The notes beneath the pieces are model-generated. The model made no database searches and was not told the origin of the DNA. It worked only from the letters and a program-made list of their open reading frames with translations. DNA of 34,958 nt from an uncultured Prevotella sp. (GTDB taxonomy: Bacteria; Bacteroidota; Bacteroidia; Bacteroidales; Bacteroidaceae). Shown here piece after piece: positions 1 to 8,194 of the stretch; position 1 is the stretch's first letter; every line of letters starts with the position of its first letter. Where the stretch lies: positions 1 to 34,958 of the forward strand of contig UQKO01000023.1 of the NCBI GenBank assembly GCA_900541575.1, given 5' to 3'. A program made the position numbers and the translations under genes.

Positions 1-128
1 TACCGCTGCCGTGCGGTAAAGCTACCACAGGCCTGTGGTAAAGCTACCGCTGCCGTGCGGTAAAGCTACCACAGGCCTGTGGTAAAGCTACCGCTGCCGA
101 GCGGCAGAGCTACCACAGGCCTGTGGTA
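1..128. repeat. Tandem array of 18-bp palindromes (22-bp period)
   Basis: Six units lie head to tail with an exact 22-bp period: an 18-bp inverted repeat plus a 4-bp linker AAGC (GAGC once). Two unit types alternate. One is the perfect palindrome TACCACAGGCCTGTGGTA (23-40, 67-84, 111-128). The other is TACCGCTGCCGTGCGGTA (1-18, 45-62), whose outer 6 bp pair; the copy at 89-106 is degenerate (TACCGCTGCCGAGCGGCA). The array starts at base 1, so it probably continues to the left. It has no unique spacers and no coding frame of its own. As RNA it would form a chain of short hairpins; as DNA it offers regularly spaced dyads. Function unknown. Confidence 0.9.
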
Positions 129-530
129 GACGTGAAAGTCTTCATTGAGAAACGGAATGGTCTAGGTTCTAGATTGATAATGACGAAGTTAGGAACACTT
201 CGTTCGCAGTTTATGAAATCCTCCGTTTACAAGAGGGAAAATTCCATCTATGCAGAGAGACGATTCTCGTTCCCTGAAATAAGACTGTATCTTCACGCAA
301 CAGCCTTACTACGACATGAAAAATGGAAAAACATACGACATAAGGAAAATACCAACTGGGAATATCCGCTGACCCTTGTGAACTGCACTTTAAAGAGTGC
401 TTCATCCCATTTTGAACAAGAGTTGAACAAACGCTCTTGTTTTTGAATCATTCTAGAACGCGAGTTGAACGAATATTAAATGGCGTTGAATAGCAGTTCT
501 TATAATTTTGAAAGGATATTTCGCGATTCC
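129..530. other. Non-coding region with several small inverted repeats
   Basis: No convincing gene is seen; the open frames here have no recognisable protein. Several short inverted repeats of unrelated sequence occur: TCTAG/CTAGA (161-173), ACGAAGT/ACTTCGT (183-203, 7 bp with a 7-nt loop), GCACT/AGTGC (around 386-401) and AACAAGAG/CTCTTGTT (415-441). The last is followed on the + strand by a T run (to 444) and could be a weak rho-independent terminator for a + strand transcript entering from the left. This is direct reading; a structured RNA or a decayed sequence are both possible. Confidence 0.4.
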
Positions 531-1766
531 TTATGCTCTGAAACCATTTAAGAGGAATTTGCGTAGACTAAGATGGGTAATACCTTCATAGTCGCTCGCA
601 TGAATGAGGGGTGTTGCGGATATAACGTATTTGGGATATGAGTCGGGGATGTTGTGTAATGTGCCAAATTCTCGTTTTCTCGTTTCGTCGTTGGCAATGA
701 TGTAAGAAACTTGAACGTAGAGTTTGTTGGGACGTGCAACGTCGCTCTTTGAAGAAGTGCGCGTACATACGAAATCTACTTCTCCTGCTCGCATTTGTCC
801 CACAGAAACGGTGTATCCCAATCGAATGAGGTTTTGGTAGACCACGTTTTCCATCACCTTTTCGACGTCCTTCTCGCGTTCTCCACCTACGATGAAGTTA
901 CGTAGTCCAACATCGCCAAAATAGGTTTTACCCGTGTTTTCGAGCAATTTCTTGCCATGAATGTCGTAGCGTTGTACGTTGACTATAAGGAAAGCCTCTG
1001 CGAAATAAGACATATAGTTGAGCACGATGTTCGACGATATATCTTCACCTTGGGCTTTCATGTATTTGGCAATACTTGTTGCGGAGTTGAGCTTTCCTAT
1101 GGTGTCGGCGAGAAAGGCAATCAAATTGTTGAGAAACGGAATGTTGCGAATTTTGTGTCGTTCGATAATATCCTTGAGCATAATTGTATTGAACACACCA
1201 GAGAGATATTCCCATATCATGTTATCGTTGTCTATCCCAATGCTTCGCAGTCCGGGCAGTCCGCCGTAAGTAAGGTATTTCCATAGGCTATTGTCGCTAT
1301 CGGTAAGTTTGTGAAATTGTAGAAATTCGGCATAGTTAAGGCCTTGTATGCGAATTTCCACATACCTTCCAGCAAGCAGAGTGCTCAGCTCTCCAGAAAG
1401 CATCTTAGAGTTCGACCCTGTAATGATAATGTCTGTATTTTCTTCAGAGCGAAAACTGCGCACTGTGTGTTCCCATCCCTCGATGTTTTGCACTTCGTCT
1501 ATCAGAATATAGTTGTGCTTACCGGCTACGAAATGTTGTGTAAGGTAGTTGTCAAGTTCGTTGTGGTTGGTGATAAACTTGAATGCTATTTTCTCTTTGT
1601 CAATGTAGATGATGTTGGCGTCGCTTTCGTGCTGATGTCGGTTTATGAAATCCTTCATCACATAGCTTTTTCCTACGCGACGCTGTCCAATGATTACGAT
1701 AATTTGCTCTTTCCCAATCCATGAATCAATCTGATGGGCATATTCTTCTCGTGTAATTATCTGCAT
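531..1766 (-). CDS. AAA-type ATPase with C-terminal DUF4143 domain
   Basis: A 411-residue protein of the AAA_14/DUF4143 family, a group of P-loop ATPases present in several copies in many Bacteroidales and of unknown cellular role. Visible motifs are Walker A GQRRVGKS (27-34), Walker B ILIDEVQ (about 87-93), a sensor-like ITGSNS (115-120) and LAGRY, which may carry an arginine finger. The C-terminal part (about 200-360) matches DUF4143; its end has GEVDFV followed by YVQVSY, resembling the core strands of the PD-(D/E)XK nuclease fold but with Ser where a catalytic Lys would stand. The gene stands alone, divergent in context from its neighbours, and reads from a pair of promoter-bearing repeats just upstream. 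The start ATG (1766) precedes the conserved N-terminus directly. A defence or toxin link is sometimes suspected for such ATPases, but nothing here shows it. Confidence 0.85.
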   Translation of the reverse strand: MQIITREEYAHQIDSWIGKEQIIVIIGQRRVGKSYVMKDFINRHQHESDANIIYIDKEKIAFKFITNHNELDNYLTQHFVAGKHNYILIDEVQNIEGWEHTVRSFRSEENTDIIITGSNSKMLSGELSTLLAGRYVEIRIQGLNYAEFLQFHKLTDSDNSLWKYLTYGGLPGLRSIGIDNDNMIWEYLSGVFNTIMLKDIIERHKIRNIPFLNNLIAFLADTIGKLNSATSIAKYMKAQGEDISSNIVLNYMSYFAEAFLIVNVQRYDIHGKKLLENTGKTYFGDVGLRNFIVGGEREKDVEKVMENVVYQNLIRLGYTVSVGQMRAGEVDFVCTRTSSKSDVARPNKLYVQVSYIIANDETRKREFGTLHNIPDSYPKYVISATPLIHASDYEGITHLSLRKFLLNGFRA

Positions 1767-1792
1767 GGGGTATTGTTTTTTCCGAAAATAAC

Positions 1793-1909
1793 GCTTGCTT
1801 TCAAATTGCTAAGCCGCAGCTTATCTTATGCAAAGATAATGCAAGGCGAACGCAATGAAAGCTTGCTTTCAAATTGCTGAGCCGCAGCTTGTCTTATGCA
1901 AAGATAATG
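1793..1909 (-). repeat. Two direct 49-bp repeats carrying -7 boxes
   Basis: Copies at 1793-1841 and 1861-1909 differ at only two positions and are separated by 19 bp (period 68). On the minus strand each contains TATCTTTG, matching the Bacteroidetes -7 consensus TAnnTTTG, so each copy can supply a promoter to the ATPase gene. Copy 1 also shares the core CTTGCATTATCTTTG with elements in front of the DUF2851, GH3 and lrp genes. Confidence 0.85.
1831..1845 (-). promoter_or_regulatory. Promoter core for the DUF4143 ATPase
   Basis: The minus strand reads CTTGCATTATCTTTG. The TATCTTTG part (1831-1838) fits the TAnnTTTG -7 box. Initiation would fall near 1824 and give a leader of about 60 nt. A second TATCTTTG at 1899-1906 belongs to the upstream repeat copy. 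No clear -33 box is visible. Confidence 0.55.
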
Positions 1910-1914
1910 TTTTC

Positions 1915-2017
1915 TTATCATTTGTAGATGATAAAAATACACTTATCTTTGATTTTATTGTCTATAAGTGATAAAATCGCAGAGTTTGTCATTTTTGTTG
2001 TTTATAGATGATAGAAA
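1915..2017. repeat. Three TGATARAA motifs at exact 40-bp spacing
   Basis: AT-rich stretch upstream of the ATPase promoter repeats. Related motifs (GTAGATGATAAAA, ATAAGTGATAAAA, ATAGATGATAGAA) have their shared TGATA core starting at 1929, 1969 and 2009. The first lies in the dyad TTATCAT/ATGATAA (1915-1934), the second in GATTTTAT/ATAAAATC (1951-1978). They look like operator-type sites, but no regulator is identifiable. Confidence 0.4.
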
Positions 2018-2127
2018 GAGTCTTCCGTTAAACGCACAGTCGCTTGTAGTGTAAAGCGTATAGCCTTAACGTGAAGAATTCTTCGTTTCAGAACCCGTAT
2101 ATTTTCCTTTTCAGCTTTACATGATGC

Positions 2128-2167
2128 AGAAAGTCCCCCACAGCACGCATGCTGCGGGGGACTTTCT
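2128..2167. terminator. Strong hairpin downstream of the beta-galactosidase gene
   Basis: Arms 2128-2145 and 2150-2167 (starting AGAAAGTCCCCC and ending GGGGGACTTTCT) pair over 18 bp with one mismatch and a 4-nt loop. It starts 26 bp after the beta-galactosidase stop codon on the minus strand. There is no long T run on either side, so it may be a terminator or a 3'-end stabilising structure. Confidence 0.65.
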
Positions 2168-2193
2168 ACATTAGGATGTCCAAAAAGGGCATT

Positions 2194-5100
2194 TTACTCG
2201 GCTATAAGCGAGAATTCTGCGCCAGAGGCATAATCCTGTCCATATTGTTCATTCAAAGCTCTGAAGCGAATATAACGAGCCTTTACGGGCTTGGCAAACA
2301 TGACACGCTTAAGCTCGGCATTGGCAGCGAAGGCGCCCTTATGGATGGGCTCTCCCCAGTTCTTGCCGTCCTGGCTCACATAGATTTCATAATCCTTCAC
2401 CCATCCGTTAGTACCACTCTGACGAGGCAGGAGAGTGAATCCCTTCATGAGTTTGGCTTCGCCAGCGTCGAAATCAACCCAGTGGGGATACTTAGCCAAG
2501 GTAATAGAGTACATGGTGTGCCATATCGTAGAAGGATCGCCATCTACAAGGTTGGCAGCATTGCCGCCACTAGGCTCTTGCGACGAGGCGAACACCACTT
2601 GCAGGGGCACACTCTCAATTTTCTCGTAGCTCATTGAGGTCTTCATCGAAGGATTGTCCTTATACCATGTGGTGATGGTGCCACCAGCGCGGAGGTCGAT
2701 GGGCTGGGTATAAGTATGCGCCTTCTTGAGGTTCTGACCAAGGGCATACATGATGGTGCGGCCCTTGGCAGGTGTGCTCAGTGTGACTTTACCCGTACGA
2801 CTGTGTTCGATGCTGATGGGCTGTTCACCCGAAGGCGAAACTTTGGCCACTTGAGAAGCATCGCTTCCTGCTGCGAGTGGACGGATAACGAAACCGAAGT
2901 TGTAGTTGGCACTTAAAGCTTGATCTTCCACAAACGGACCACCCTGTCCGCAGCTTGCACCTCCGAGACCAGTCACTTTGGCATCGAGATGGAGATAGGT
3001 GCCATCGCTCTTGGGGAGCTGATAGATGTGGGGAGCCTGGGCGAGCTGTTGCTGGCTCCAAGGCAGTGCTGATGCAGACATCACGCTGTCGGAAATGAAT
3101 GCGAGACCTGTGCCGTCGGCTTGACGGAGAGCACACCAGCGCACTTCCTCGCGATTGCCCATAGACTGGGGCTTAGGCAAGAGGATATCTTGTTCACCCA
3201 CGCGGCCTTGATGCTGCTCAATGAACTGTCCGGTCTTGCGGTCGGCATAGTTGTTGACAGGACCACGGCCGTAATAGGTGAACTGATCGAGCTGCTTGGG
3301 CAACTTCATAGAGTAGCCAATGCGGGGCAGCACCACGTTGTTGCGATTGGCAGAGATAGCACTCTGGAGTTCTACGGAGCCATCGGGATAGATGGTGTAG
3401 ACCTCATTGGTGGTAAACTTGAGATCGTCGGCCGTGAGCTTGTGCACGCCCTTGTCGAAGCGGTAAGCGCTCTCGGGGTCGCGATCGTGATCGGAGTATA
3501 CCTGCTGACATCCCTCGCGGCCTTGGCTCTCTACGGTGAAGCTTACCTGCGTGGTGCCGTTCTTCTGATTGCTTACGATGGTGGGAGTGCCTACAACCTT
3601 GTGGTCGAGATTGTAGAGTCCGTACTTAAACCATGCGTTGTGATAGCCTATACCGGCATCGTTGTCGGTGGGAGCACGGAAGGCATCGAGTTTAGGACCA
3701 TTGCCCTCACTGATAAACGTCTTGCCACCATAAGCGAGGCTGGCGATAGTGCCCTGCTTGAGGTCGAAGCTAACTGCGTAGTTCTTGCCCTCGAGAGTGA
3801 GGCGGTCGGCAGTGCGAGTGGTCTTGACTGCGCCCTGCTTCTGAGCTACGCTCTTCATAGCGGGAGCTTTTACATCGGCTCCCTTCACACGGAGCTGCTC
3901 TTCCATCTGTACGTAGCCCTTCTTGGCCCAAGGCATGTCTTTGCCTTGAAGGAACTGCACCTTGACGAAGTATTCGCTCTCGGGCGAAAGCTTGCTATAA
4001 TCATAGTCGAGCACATACTCTTGACGCTCACGCGGGCCGACGATGTTCTTGGCGCCCATGAGAGGCTTGTTGGCTTCGATGCACTGGCCATCTTTCCAAA
4101 GCGACCATACGATTTGATAGCCCTTAAGAGGCTCGAAATAGTTCTTATTGAATATTTCGATGCGGCCTTGCTTGAGGTCGACAGCCTTTACACCCACGTT
4201 TTGGTATACCTTCTTCACTTCAAAGTATTGAGCCTTAGGAGTGAGGTCGGGACGCATCACACCGTTCATACAGAACATACCATCGTTGGGCTTATTGTCC
4301 ATGCCGAAATCGCCGCCGTAACCCCAGTATTTCTGTCCGGTCTTGGCATCGATGCCTTCCATGGCTTGATCTACCCAGTCCCAAATGGCACCTCCCATGA
4401 AGAAGTTGGTGCTTTCGATGGCATTCCAATAGTCGATGAGGTTGCCCACGGCATTACCCATGGAATGAGCATACTCTGAGATGTGGTAGGGATACTTCAT
4501 GTTGTAGTTGCCCTTTACGGCTCCTTGCACCCATGCGATAGAGGGGTATTGGTTGGATCCTATATCCACAATGTCGTTGTTGCGCTCATACTGCACGGGG
4601 CGACTTTGGTCGTACTCCTTGATGGCTGCATAACATGCCTTGAAGTTGTCGCCAGGACCAGCTTCGTTGCCAAGGCTCCAGATTACGATAGAGGGATGGT
4701 TGACGGTAGCGTGAACCATCTCCATGTTGCGAGCCAAGTGAGCGTTTTTAAATTCGGGTACGTGCGAGAGCGAAGCTTCGCCATAATAGTACTCATGGCT
4801 CTCGAGGTTGGCCTCATCTTCAAGATAAATGCCGTATTTGTCGCAGAGGTAGTACCAATAGGGAGCATCGGGATAGTGACAGTCGCGCACGTGGTTGATG
4901 TTGCCACGCTTCATGAGGAACACTTCCTTCTCCATCTGCTCACGGGTGATGTAGTGGCCCGTCTGCGGATTATTCTCGTGACGATTTACGCCCTTGAGTT
5001 TGATGGGCTTGCCGTTGAGATAATAGTAGCGACCAGCCAATCCAAACTCGTCTTGATTAGCAGGAGTATCCTTGATTTCGACTTTGCGGAAACCAACGAT

Positions 5101-6270
5101 GGTAGAGAAAGTCTCCACGGTGTTGCCTTTCTTATCTTTGAGTTCTCCCACAAGGGTATAGCGGTGGGGAGCTTCTGCGCTCCAAGGCTTCACCTTATTG
5201 CCAGGAGTGAGGGTGGCCGTAGCGGTGACTTCACCGTTTTTGCCCACTTCGCCCACTTGAGCCACGGCTTGTACACCGGGCACGAGGGTATTTTCATCAG
5301 AATAGAGCTTATTTTCGTAGAGCGAATACTGGATGGTATAGCCCTTGGCAGCCTTCGTGGTGAGATTGTTGACCTGTGCACTCACATGAAGCGAGGCTTG
5401 GGTGTAGGTGGCATCGTAGTCGGGGATAGCCTTGAGGTCACGCACTTGCACTTTGGGCTTAGCGGTGAGCGACACGTTGCGGAAGATACCCGGCAAGCGG
5501 AACATATCCTGGCTCTCGAGCAAGGAGGCATCACTGTTGCGATAGACTTCCACGGCTATAACGTTCTCGCCCTTCTTATTCAGATAAGGCGTGATGTCGA
5601 ATTGTGCTAGGTTGCGCGAGTTCTTTGAGAATCCCACGTAGTGACCATTGATGTAGAGATAGAAGAAAGAATCTACACCATCGAAGTTGACATAGACTTC
5701 CTTACCATTCCAATGTGCGGGGAGACTGAAGGTGCGACGATAAGAGCCTACTTCATTGCGATTCTTATACGTCATCCAGTTCTTGGGCGGTGTGCGCATC
5801 ACGCCTCCTTTCCAGTCGCCTACCTTCACTTGGTGCTGGAAGATTACGCGCTGGTTGCTATAAAGAGGTTCGCCATACTTGAAAGTGCCATCGGCTTGGC
5901 GTCCAGCCATATTCCACGACATGGGCACCTGTATTTGGTCCCAACCCGAAACGTCAAACGTGGGCTTGAAAAAGTCGACGGGACGCTCATCGGGATTCTT
6001 TGCCCAATGGAACTTCCATTGTCCGTCGAGGCTCTGCCAGAGTGTACTATTCTCGGGTAGCACCTTGCGAGCTTGGTCTACTCCCTCGAAGGAGAAGAAC
6101 CATGCATGAGGTTGCTGCTTGTTGTAGGCCACAGAGTCTGGGCTCTGCCACTCCCACCCTGAGGGGTGAGGCATCTGGCCATAATAAAAGCCACCCAATG
6201 GAGCCACTTGTGCCCACATGGGCGACGAGAGTAAGGCTGCGAGCAGGGCAGCGGTAGTTTTCTTGTGCAT
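2194..6270 (-). CDS. Secreted GH2 beta-galactosidase with C-terminal F5/8C domain
   Basis: A 1358-residue glycoside hydrolase family 2 enzyme of the LacZ type, predicted to release terminal galactose from glycans. Residues 1-21 form a Sec signal peptide (hydrophobic core, cleavage after MWAQ), so it acts in the periplasm or at the surface. Domain order: sugar-binding jelly roll (about 75-270), Ig-like (270-395), TIM barrel (395-690), Ig-like (690-800), beta-galactosidase small-chain domain (about 824-1110), linker, and a discoidin F5/8 type C domain (about 1215-1358). The acid/base is E536 in WSLGNEAG and the nucleophile E599 in HISEYAHSMGN; GGAIWDWVDQ is also intact. It is longer than a typical LacZ (about 1020) because of the discoidin domain, a likely carbohydrate-binding module. 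No SusC/SusD, sulfatase or regulator lies beside it, so it is an isolated hydrolase rather than part of a visible utilisation locus. Substrate beyond beta-galactosides is not readable. Confidence 0.93.
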   Translation of the reverse strand: MHKKTTAALLAALLSSPMWAQVAPLGGFYYGQMPHPSGWEWQSPDSVAYNKQQPHAWFFSFEGVDQARKVLPENSTLWQSLDGQWKFHWAKNPDERPVDFFKPTFDVSGWDQIQVPMSWNMAGRQADGTFKYGEPLYSNQRVIFQHQVKVGDWKGGVMRTPPKNWMTYKNRNEVGSYRRTFSLPAHWNGKEVYVNFDGVDSFFYLYINGHYVGFSKNSRNLAQFDITPYLNKKGENVIAVEVYRNSDASLLESQDMFRLPGIFRNVSLTAKPKVQVRDLKAIPDYDATYTQASLHVSAQVNNLTTKAAKGYTIQYSLYENKLYSDENTLVPGVQAVAQVGEVGKNGEVTATATLTPGNKVKPWSAEAPHRYTLVGELKDKKGNTVETFSTIVGFRKVEIKDTPANQDEFGLAGRYYYLNGKPIKLKGVNRHENNPQTGHYITREQMEKEVFLMKRGNINHVRDCHYPDAPYWYYLCDKYGIYLEDEANLESHEYYYGEASLSHVPEFKNAHLARNMEMVHATVNHPSIVIWSLGNEAGPGDNFKACYAAIKEYDQSRPVQYERNNDIVDIGSNQYPSIAWVQGAVKGNYNMKYPYHISEYAHSMGNAVGNLIDYWNAIESTNFFMGGAIWDWVDQAMEGIDAKTGQKYWGYGGDFGMDNKPNDGMFCMNGVMRPDLTPKAQYFEVKKVYQNVGVKAVDLKQGRIEIFNKNYFEPLKGYQIVWSLWKDGQCIEANKPLMGAKNIVGPRERQEYVLDYDYSKLSPESEYFVKVQFLQGKDMPWAKKGYVQMEEQLRVKGADVKAPAMKSVAQKQGAVKTTRTADRLTLEGKNYAVSFDLKQGTIASLAYGGKTFISEGNGPKLDAFRAPTDNDAGIGYHNAWFKYGLYNLDHKVVGTPTIVSNQKNGTTQVSFTVESQGREGCQQVYSDHDRDPESAYRFDKGVHKLTADDLKFTTNEVYTIYPDGSVELQSAISANRNNVVLPRIGYSMKLPKQLDQFTYYGRGPVNNYADRKTGQFIEQHQGRVGEQDILLPKPQSMGNREEVRWCALRQADGTGLAFISDSVMSASALPWSQQQLAQAPHIYQLPKSDGTYLHLDAKVTGLGGASCGQGGPFVEDQALSANYNFGFVIRPLAAGSDASQVAKVSPSGEQPISIEHSRTGKVTLSTPAKGRTIMYALGQNLKKAHTYTQPIDLRAGGTITTWYKDNPSMKTSMSYEKIESVPLQVVFASSQEPSGGNAANLVDGDPSTIWHTMYSITLAKYPHWVDFDAGEAKLMKGFTLLPRQSGTNGWVKDYEIYVSQDGKNWGEPIHKGAFAANAELKRVMFAKPVKARYIRFRALNEQYGQDYASGAEFSLIAE

Positions 6271-6589
6271 ATAATAGGGATGTTTGTAATGTGTTTTCCT
6301 TATTTTTTCAGAGCGGAGCTTTGCATATTCTGAACAAAGCTATGCTTCTTTCTGAACGATTCACGCTTTTTTAGATGCGAATGTACATATTCAAAGGGCT
6401 GGATGCATCGTTATGCCCGCCCTGCTAGGTGAATATGATGGGCACAAATTTACGTAAAACCTATCGTTTGCCCAAGGTTTTACAATCTTTTATACAAATA
6501 CTATCTAAGAAAGCCTAGAATTTTCCAAAGAACTCGTATTTTTCTTGAAATTCATGAGAAGTAGGCTTCGCCTTCAAACCTTCCACACG
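6271..6589. other. Intergenic region: beta-galactosidase leader and promoter
   Basis: 319 bp between the DprA stop and the beta-galactosidase start, both on the minus strand. It holds a putative promoter (6445-6474) and, in the resulting leader of about 165 nt, an inverted repeat AGCTTTG/CAAAGCT (6317-6341, 11-nt loop). No small gene was recognised. Confidence 0.5.
6445..6474 (-). promoter_or_regulatory. Promoter for the beta-galactosidase gene
   Basis: The minus strand carries TAAATTTG (6445-6452), a match to the TAnnTTTG -7 box, with a TTG (about 6472-6474) some 19-20 nt upstream in the -33 position. The spacing matches the Bacteroides sigma-ABfr arrangement. Initiation would be near 6438. 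Confidence 0.55.
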
Positions 6590-7678
6590 TTATGCCTTTC
6601 TCACAAAGTTTCCAGGCATCCTGACCACGAGCTCTGCGTCTTCAAGGTCGAACAATAGATTGGCCACACGGGCAGAAGTAGTGCCAAGTTGATTCGCAAT
6701 ACCGTCCATCGTGATTGCATCTTTCTTTGAGAGCATAGCGAGTATGCGCTCTTGCTCGGGAGAAAACGTGGGAAAAAGCGAAACTTCGCCTTGTACTGGA
6801 GCACTCTCCCACCCCATGATGTGCAGGATGTCGGCTGCAGAAGTGATAATCGAGGCTTTCTTCTGGCTAATCAGATGGTTGCATCCAGCGGAATACTCAT
6901 CAGTGACTCTACCTGGTACGGCCATTACTTCGCGGCCAAGAGAACTCGCTATGGCGGTGGTAATAAGCGAGCCTCCATGGGCGGCACTTTCCACCACAAG
7001 AGTGGCGGCCGTCATGCCCGCTACAATGCGATTGCGACGCACAAAGTTGCCTTTATCGGGATTGGTGCCCGTAAAGTATTCGGTGAGCAGACCGCCGTGG
7101 CTCAGCATTTCGCGTGCTTCTTTCTCATGCCGACGCGGATAAATGCGATCGAGACCATGAGCAAGCACGCCTACCGTGTCGATTCCATATTTCAAGCATG
7201 CACGGTGTGTATGAATGTCTACTCCGTATGCCAAACCACTGACTATCAGAGAGTTTGGCAACATCTCACGCAAATCTTTTATCAAACTATTACACATCTG
7301 CTTGCCATATTCCGTGATGTGTCGTGTGCCCACAATGCTGATACTGTGCGTATGGTTGAGCGCTGTTGTGCCACGATAGAACAGGACAATGGGAGCATCC
7401 TTCACTTGCCGCAAGCGCAGCGGATATTTATCGCTACTATAAGGAATCACTTCGATGCGGTGTTCTTGACAGAACTCCATTTCGCGAAGCGCACATTCGC
7501 GGGCTTCCTGTATCCCTATTGCATCGCGTAAGATGGCTGCCCAATGAGAATCAATGGATTGAGAATCTGTTAGGGCTGCCATAGCTGTGCCGTAATGGCG
7601 TATTGCAGCTAGAGCCTGCGACTGCGTGAGACCACGCAGTCGCAGCATAATGAGTGAAGAAAGGGCTTCGTCGAGCAT
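6590..7678 (-). CDS. dprA: DNA-processing protein DprA
   Basis: A 362-residue DprA/Smf protein. The family binds incoming single-stranded DNA and loads RecA during natural transformation. The Rossmann-like domain shows SIVGTRHITEYG (about 114-125), SGLAYGVDIHTHR (147-159), FVRRNRIVAG (212-221) and HGGSLITT (about 234-241), all family hallmarks. An N-terminal helical (SAM/HhH-like) region and a C-terminal winged helix (about 305-362, IANQLGTTSARVANLL) complete the usual three-part layout. I start it at 7678, where MLDEALSSLI matches the usual N-terminus; an upstream in-frame ATG at 7774 would add 32 unconserved residues and overlap the thioesterase gene. It follows the thioesterase by 56 bp and probably shares its transcript. 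Confidence 0.93.
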   Translation of the reverse strand: MLDEALSSLIMLRLRGLTQSQALAAIRHYGTAMAALTDSQSIDSHWAAILRDAIGIQEARECALREMEFCQEHRIEVIPYSSDKYPLRLRQVKDAPIVLFYRGTTALNHTHSISIVGTRHITEYGKQMCNSLIKDLREMLPNSLIVSGLAYGVDIHTHRACLKYGIDTVGVLAHGLDRIYPRRHEKEAREMLSHGGLLTEYFTGTNPDKGNFVRRNRIVAGMTAATLVVESAAHGGSLITTAIASSLGREVMAVPGRVTDEYSAGCNHLISQKKASIITSAADILHIMGWESAPVQGEVSLFPTFSPEQERILAMLSKKDAITMDGIANQLGTTSARVANLLFDLEDAELVVRMPGNFVRKA

Positions 7679-7734
7679 GAGTGGGGAGAGTTTTCTATTT
7701 CTATGAGAAACAGGAGGTTTCCTTATTATAAAGA

Positions 7735-8133
7735 TTATTCTTCTGCAAAGAACACTTGGTTGAGTTCTTCGCAATCGCTCAATTTTCCGTTAATAAGACA
7801 TACAGCTTCCACGGTCGACTTAAAAGCAGGTTTATTGTCGGGAAGGCGATAGATATCTTGAATGAACACGTACTTAATTCCCTCCTTCTTCAGCGCAAGT
7901 TTCGATACAAATTCGTCACCGCTACGCAAGGGCGTTTTGAAGTTGAGTTGCATACGAGCCACTACTGCATCGATACCGCGCTCATGAAGTTCGGCAAAAC
8001 TCACACCGCGCGAGCGAAGAAATTCATGACGAGTGTGCTCCGTATAGTGTTGATAGTTGGCATTGTTGACAATACCTTGTAGGTCGCACTCATAGTCGCG
8101 CACCTTAAAATTGAGAGAGTAGATATAATTCAA
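7735..8133 (-). CDS. Acyl-CoA thioesterase (4HBT, hot-dog fold), TTG start proposed
   Basis: A hot-dog-fold thioesterase of the 4-hydroxybenzoyl-CoA thioesterase/YbgC group, hydrolysing acyl-CoA or acyl-ACP thioesters in the cytoplasm. The signature is FKVRDYECDLQGIVNNANY followed by QHYTEHTR, with the likely catalytic Asp in CDLQG. The frame stays open to an ATG at 8310, but the extra 59 residues overlap the end of the DUF2851 gene in another frame and are not conserved-looking. There is no in-frame ATG between there and the catalytic motif. A TTG at 8133 gives MNYIYSLNFKVRDYECD and 132 residues, the normal family size, so I place the start there. The ribosome binding site is weak. Substrate unknown. 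Confidence 0.85.
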   Translation of the reverse strand: MNYIYSLNFKVRDYECDLQGIVNNANYQHYTEHTRHEFLRSRGVSFAELHERGIDAVVARMQLNFKTPLRSGDEFVSKLALKKEGIKYVFIQDIYRLPDNKPAFKSTVEAVCLINGKLSDCEELNQVFFAEE

Positions 8134-8194
8134 AGTGATGAGAATATAAGAGATGTAAATGAAATATGGGCTATAACAACCTAAGAAACATTCC

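Noticed and set aside
1..128. CRISPR array
   Set aside because: The repeats are contiguous with constant 4-bp linkers, there are no unique spacers and no cas genes.
123..446. 107-codon open frame after the palindrome array
   Set aside because: It begins inside the repeat, resembles no family, and the composition is not coding-like; treated as non-coding.
3121..5610. Long open frames antisense to the beta-galactosidase gene (3121-4479 and 4483-5610, +)
   Set aside because: They mirror a well-supported gene with strong codon bias, have no recognisable domain and no promoter; they are shadow frames.
7679..7774. Longer DprA N-terminus from the ATG at 7774
   Set aside because: The extra 32 residues overlap the thioesterase coding end and do not resemble DprA.
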